From the NCBI RefSeq assembly GCF_029633865.1, contig NC_079223.1:34783791-34847790 (forward strand): a stretch of DNA of 64,000 nucleotides, given 5' to 3'. This document shows, one piece after another, positions 60,307-64,000 of the stretch (positions are counted from its first letter, which is position 1; each line of letters begins with the position of its first letter). This DNA is from Lampris incognitus. Lineage: Eukaryota > Chordata > Actinopteri > Lampriformes > Lampridae. The notes under the pieces are model-generated. The model was not told the origin of the DNA. It saw nothing but the letters and a program-made list of their open reading frames with translations, and did not search any database. The position numbers were made by a program, and so were the translations under genes.

Positions 60307-62947
60307 CATCATCATCATCATCCTCCTTCGACCGCAGTCGAGCATGCATTCACAATGTCACGCCAGTATTCTGTTTCCCATTTGATTTGGTAGGTCGTGA
60401 ACATTTATTTAAGTGTCTCTTGAAATACAGTCTATGTAGTTGAAAGGTCGCCTTCCTCTGTTAGGACATGGGAGACGCAGACAGAAAACGTCGGATATAA
60501 TCTTATCTTTTGCTCTGTTGCAATGTCCTGCAAAACGTGCTCTCCTCTGTGCAACCGTGGTTGAGATAGACGGTGTATCACCGTAGATTTCAGCTTTGGT
60601 TTTGTGCTCCCCCCAGGAGATGTTCTTAACTCTTATAAGGAGGTGTGTGTATGTTCTGTCAAGTCTCGCCTGAAGATCTTTTTTCATGGTCCATGTCTCC
60701 GACCCATAAGGTAGGATACTATCAACACATGCTCTGAAGAATGTTAGTTTTGCCTTGTCAGAGATGTCAGACTTCCATATATGATGTAATTTACTACAGG
60801 CATTCCAGCCTAAAATCTTTCTTACTGCCAGGAACAAAAGATCTGAGATATTTAGTCAGTGACCTCGTTGAGCGGTGTTCCATTATTGGTCGTGATTGGT
60901 TGGTGCATTGTGTCCTCACTGATCGACATGTACTTCGTCTTTTTGGAATTAATACTGAGACCAACTCTAACTGAAGCTTTTTCAAGACAGGTTAATAGCT
61001 CTTGGGCTCCTTGAAGAAGTGATGCTGTTAGAGCTATGTCATCAGCATAGTCGAGGTCTGTGAGACATTTGCTTTGGTTTCTGACTCTTACTTGGCTGAA
61101 CATCCAGACCACTGCTCTTTGTATCAACTGATTGTCGCAGGATGTAATCGATGACTACAACGAAGCGGTAAGGTGCAAGAGTGTCCCCTTGCAGTATTCC
61201 AACAGTAGTCTGGAATTCTTTTGTTGGACTGTCTGCAGTTTGCACATAGCTGGAAGCATTTTCATACATAATGGCAATTGCACGAATTATTTCTGACGGG
61301 ATTCCATGGTTTAGAAGTATGTGTAGCATTGCTTTCTGGTTTACACTGTCAAATGCTTTGCAAAAATCGACAAAAATAATGGTTGCTTTTGTCTTGGATA
61401 TTCTAAACTCTTCAATAATTCTTCTTAGAGCCAGGATCTGAGGTGTAGTCAAAATGCTTTTGCGAAAGCCGTTTTGGTTGCGTCTTACAATAGGATCGAT
61501 ATGAACTGTTATTCTGTTCAGAAGCATTGAGTTCTATATTTTTGAAGCAATTGCAGAGTGTAATACCTCTATAGTTTGATGGAATAGAAAGGTCTCCTTT
61601 CTTTGGCAGAGGGAGAATATAAGAAACGGAGAAGCCTTTTGGTTTATTACCGATTTTCATTTCACTGCAAAATTTGAATAACTGCTCATGGAAAAGTGTT
61701 TTTTTCCAGAAGACGGCTAGAATCTGGTCTGGGCCTGGAGTCTTCATTTTACTAAATTTAAGCAGGCGTCTGGGTAGCGTAGTGGTCTATTCCGTTGCCT
61801 ACCAACACAGGGACCAGCGGTTCGAATCCCTGTGTTACCTCTGGCTTGGTCGGGCGTCCCTGTAGACACAATTGGCCATGTCTACAGGTGGGAAGCCAGA
61901 TGTGGGTATGTGTCCCGGTCGCTGCACTAGCACCTCCTCTGGCCTGTTTGGGGGTGGGGGGACTGGGGAACAGCGTGATCCTCCCATGCGCTACGTGCCC
62001 CTGGCGAAACTCCTCACTGTCAGGTAAAAAGAAGCGGCTGGTGACTCCACATGTATCGGAGGAGACGTGGTAATCTGCAGCCCTCCCCGGATCGGCAGAG
62101 GGGGTGGGGTAGTGACCGGGATAGCTCGGAATAGTGGGAAAACTGACCAAGTACAATTGGGAGAAAAAGGGGCAAAAAAAATCCCCAAAAAACAAAACAA
62201 AAAAGTTTATTTAAGCACTTTTGCAGCTCTTCCACATCAAATTGGTCCGTTCTGATTGGTAGATTTTCTGCCACTTTATGGTTGAAGAAAGGATCACCTG
62301 TGTTGATGTCATTTTGATCTGCCTTACTCAATAGAGATTTAAAGTGTTTGTACCAATTTTGAGTACGATCCATTGCTGCTTTTCCTTTGATAGAATTCAC
62401 AGGGGACATTCTTTTGTTGGTGAGGTCCCTTAGTACTTGCCATGCTGTGGAGTGTTTACGTTCGTGATGTAGTTTGTCGAGTTCTTTCGTTTTGTTTTTC
62501 CCGTGTTCTTCAAGCTTAGTGTACACTTCATCCAGAGCTGTTTTGGCTTGATCTAATTCCTTTTTGGTTTTTATAGTTGTTCTGTTTTGGTGGTTCAGCG
62601 ATGCCTTCTTCAACACCATTGTGGTTTGCTAGAAAGATTGTGTTCTTTCTCCTTTTCAGCAGCATTTCCAAAGCGGTTTCCTTATTTGCAGTCATTAAGG
62701 AAGTGTATACTGAACTGATGTTCTGCTCTTGCATGTCATTGGAGAGTGTGCTGAATCTGTTAAAGACTGAAACTGTATATTGCTCAGATAGGTTAGTGTC
62801 GTTTACAACTCTTTTCCAGTCTATTCCTTCCATTGGATCTCTATCCGGAATTTTACTTTGTCTGTAGCTAATCATACATCTGCATGAGACTATTCTATGG
62901 TCTGATCTAACACTCTCGAATGAGCTGTACGCTCTAGAGTTTTTCAC
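60307..62947 (-). mobile_element. RTE-type (possibly RTE-X) LINE, 5' truncated, with 11-bp target duplication
   Basis: Flanked by ATGCCAAGAAT at 60296-60306 and 62948-62958. Reading leftwards: endonuclease end AYSSFESVRSDHRIVSCR; a linker; MKTPGPDQILAVFWK; LPLPKKGDLSIPSNYRGITL; RT boxes IIFVDFCKAFDSVNQKAM, VGILQGDTLAPYRFVVVIDY, DLDYADDIALTASLLQGAQE; C-terminal ILPYGSETWTMKKD and RRARFAGHCNRAKDKIISDV. The 3' end is an ATG/GAT run at 60307-60322. Frameshifted and inactive. Clade name from memory. Confidence 0.8.
61765..62208 (+). mobile_element. tRNA-derived SINE, family 1, copy 3, with 9-bp target duplication
   Basis: Flanked by ATTTAAGCA at 61756-61764 and 62209-62217. Box A-like GTAGCGTAGTGG at 61774-61785, box B GGTTCGAATCC at 61819-61829, A-rich end from 62170. 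Inserted in the RTE-type LINE between its KCLNK and MKTPGPDQ segments. The most complete of the three copies. Confidence 0.88.
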
Positions 62948-63400
62948 ATGCCAAGAATAAGGAAGGCATTTTTGTTGGTCCACAAATCAGACAGGTCATC
63001 AATGACAGGGAGTTAGAAGATCTGCTAGTGGGGCCAGAGAAAATAGCATGGAAGGCATTTAAGGATGTTGTTGAGGATTTTCTTGGCAACTACAGAGCAC
63101 CAAACTACATTGAGCTGCTTGACAACATACCCAAAGCATACAAAACCATGAAATGCAACATGTCATTGAAAACTCTTTTTCTGCTTTCACACTTGGACTT
63201 CTTCCCTGCTGATCTTGGTACAGTCAGTGACAAACATGGTGAAAGGTTTCACCAGGACATTACGACCATGGAAAAGAGCTATAAGGGCAACTGGAATCTA
63301 TCAATGCTGGCCGACTATTGTTGAACACTGACACGAGAGGCACCAGATGCTAAGTACAAACGAAAATCAGCTGCATAACATTTTAAGCTCAGTGAACTAA

Positions 63401-64000
63401 CACAATGTGTCAGCATCATTATGTGATTAAACATGTTATTTTCAATAAAACTTAATTTAATGTTTCTCCACATTCCTACATAATACAGCAAATCTGAAAT
63501 TATTTTTGTGTTCAGCTTGACATTGTCTATCATAATTTCAATTTTTTTTCAGGAAGCAAAACGTTTGAAAAAATGTGTTATCCCAGGGTCTGTGCTCATG
63601 TCCTTTGTGCAGTTCTTTCACACCCAGTGCATGTCTAACCCGAGCCCAAGGACAGAGCAGGCAGCCCCTAGTACTGACCAGGACACGAAGTATATTACCA
63701 AATACCATGACAGTGCTAGTAATTATCAGGGGTGATAGTGATTATGATATGATATGATATTGATTTGATTAAAGTGTTCAATTTTGCATATATATCAGAA
63801 AGTCTTACCTAATATTTTGATTTTCCTTAAACAGTATATGATGACAACTCCTTGAGCCAAAAGAAACATAATGGGGGGGGGGGGGTTCTTCGTTTCACAG
63901 TTAAAAGCTATGGCTTTGCTGGCTGCAATTGACCTTTCGCAAAGTCCCGTCCCCCTTAGTTACTGTTGCTATGCCCGTCAAGCATTTCAGAACTACCAGG
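63401..64000. other. Right edge, no recognised gene
   Basis: Follows the decayed repeated-family ORF. A frame at 63508-63735 begins after a long T run and AG (63540-63552), like an exon, and encodes a Pro/Ser/Thr-rich tail, but I recognise no homology. A G run lies at 63874-63886. Confidence 0.4.

Larger units (their letters stand above)
52618..63400 (+). pseudogene. Decayed ORF of an unnamed repeated metazoan family, cut by four insertions
   Basis: I recall this family as multicopy 'uncharacterized protein' genes in fish and invertebrates, probably mobile-element borne; that is memory, not a search. Pieces: 52618-53645 with DTFCYICGEYTLKAQR, GCKIGDQEKPWAPHICC, DCYLCLTNVSG, LSLKAVLLHNGYAG, ICGDLKVLALLLG and YTKYCCFLCEWDSRAKSH; 53995-54038 and 54611-54712 with LRKHFVPGQKSVAHKQLVNP and LLPLHIKLGLMK; 60288-60306 and 62948-63380 with DAKNKEGIFVGPQIRQV, NMSLKTLFLLSHLDFFPADL, HGERFHQDITTMEKSYKGNW and LSMLADYC. 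Repeated CxxC pairs suggest zinc binding. At least two in-frame stops (near 52897 and 52981), frameshifts, and a final stop where family members read Trp. A TATAAAAG at 52519-52526 could be its old promoter. Function unknown. Confidence 0.6.

Noticed and set aside
61765..61850. tRNA gene-like box A and box B
   Set aside because: Part of a repeated SINE head (also at 1-444 and 26237-26633) without a full cloverleaf; not a functional tRNA gene. The same holds for the head at 53920-53994.

Overview
The window is nuclear DNA from a ray-finned (teleost) fish. The genes are split into short exons with GT/AG introns, CA/TG microsatellites are abundant, and the repeats are typical of fish: tRNA-derived SINEs, Tc1-like and hAT DNA transposons, L2-, RTE- and L1/Tx1-type LINEs, and a solo LTR. 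I cannot name the species.

Two host genes lie head to tail on the minus strand. The first is dlg5 (discs large homolog 5), from the start codon at 40496 to the left edge. I can place 24 coding exons, and their reading phases agree at every junction. They give 1601 codons: a CARD-like N-terminus, a long coiled coil, PDZ1, PDZ2, a Ser/Pro-rich linker, PDZ3, and the approach to PDZ4. The rest (PDZ4, SH3, guanylate kinase-like) lies beyond the left edge. Intron 1 is about 15 kb. The second gene is an annexin A11 (anxa11), with eleven exons between 51789 and 45761. They encode the complete four-repeat annexin core and stop codon (318 residues). The Pro/Gly/Tyr-rich N-terminus expected for this family is not found in the window.

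Layout: 1-25 kb is dlg5 exons 24 to 2 with short introns. These introns hold SINEs, an L2-type LINE, a Tc1-like element and a hAT element sitting in an RTE LINE. 25-40 kb is dlg5 intron 1, with an inverted repeat, a DNA-transposon-like repeat split by two SINEs, and a Tc1-like element. 40.2-41 kb is the dlg5 first coding exon and promoter region. 41.5-43.5 kb holds a compound microsatellite and a third Tc1-like copy. 45.2-51.8 kb is the anxa11 core, with a different Tc1-like element in one intron. 52-64 kb, probably inside an upstream anxa11 intron, is a tower of nested mobile elements.

The most unusual structure is that tower. A plus-strand decayed ORF of an unnamed, repeated metazoan family (52618 to about 63400) has been cut by a SINE, a solo LTR, an L1/Tx1 LINE and an RTE LINE. 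The L1/Tx1 LINE itself holds an L2-type LINE and a 1.4 kb unclassified insert. The RTE LINE holds a SINE. Four of these insertions have target-site duplications I can read directly, and removing the solo LTR rejoins the family's reading frame.
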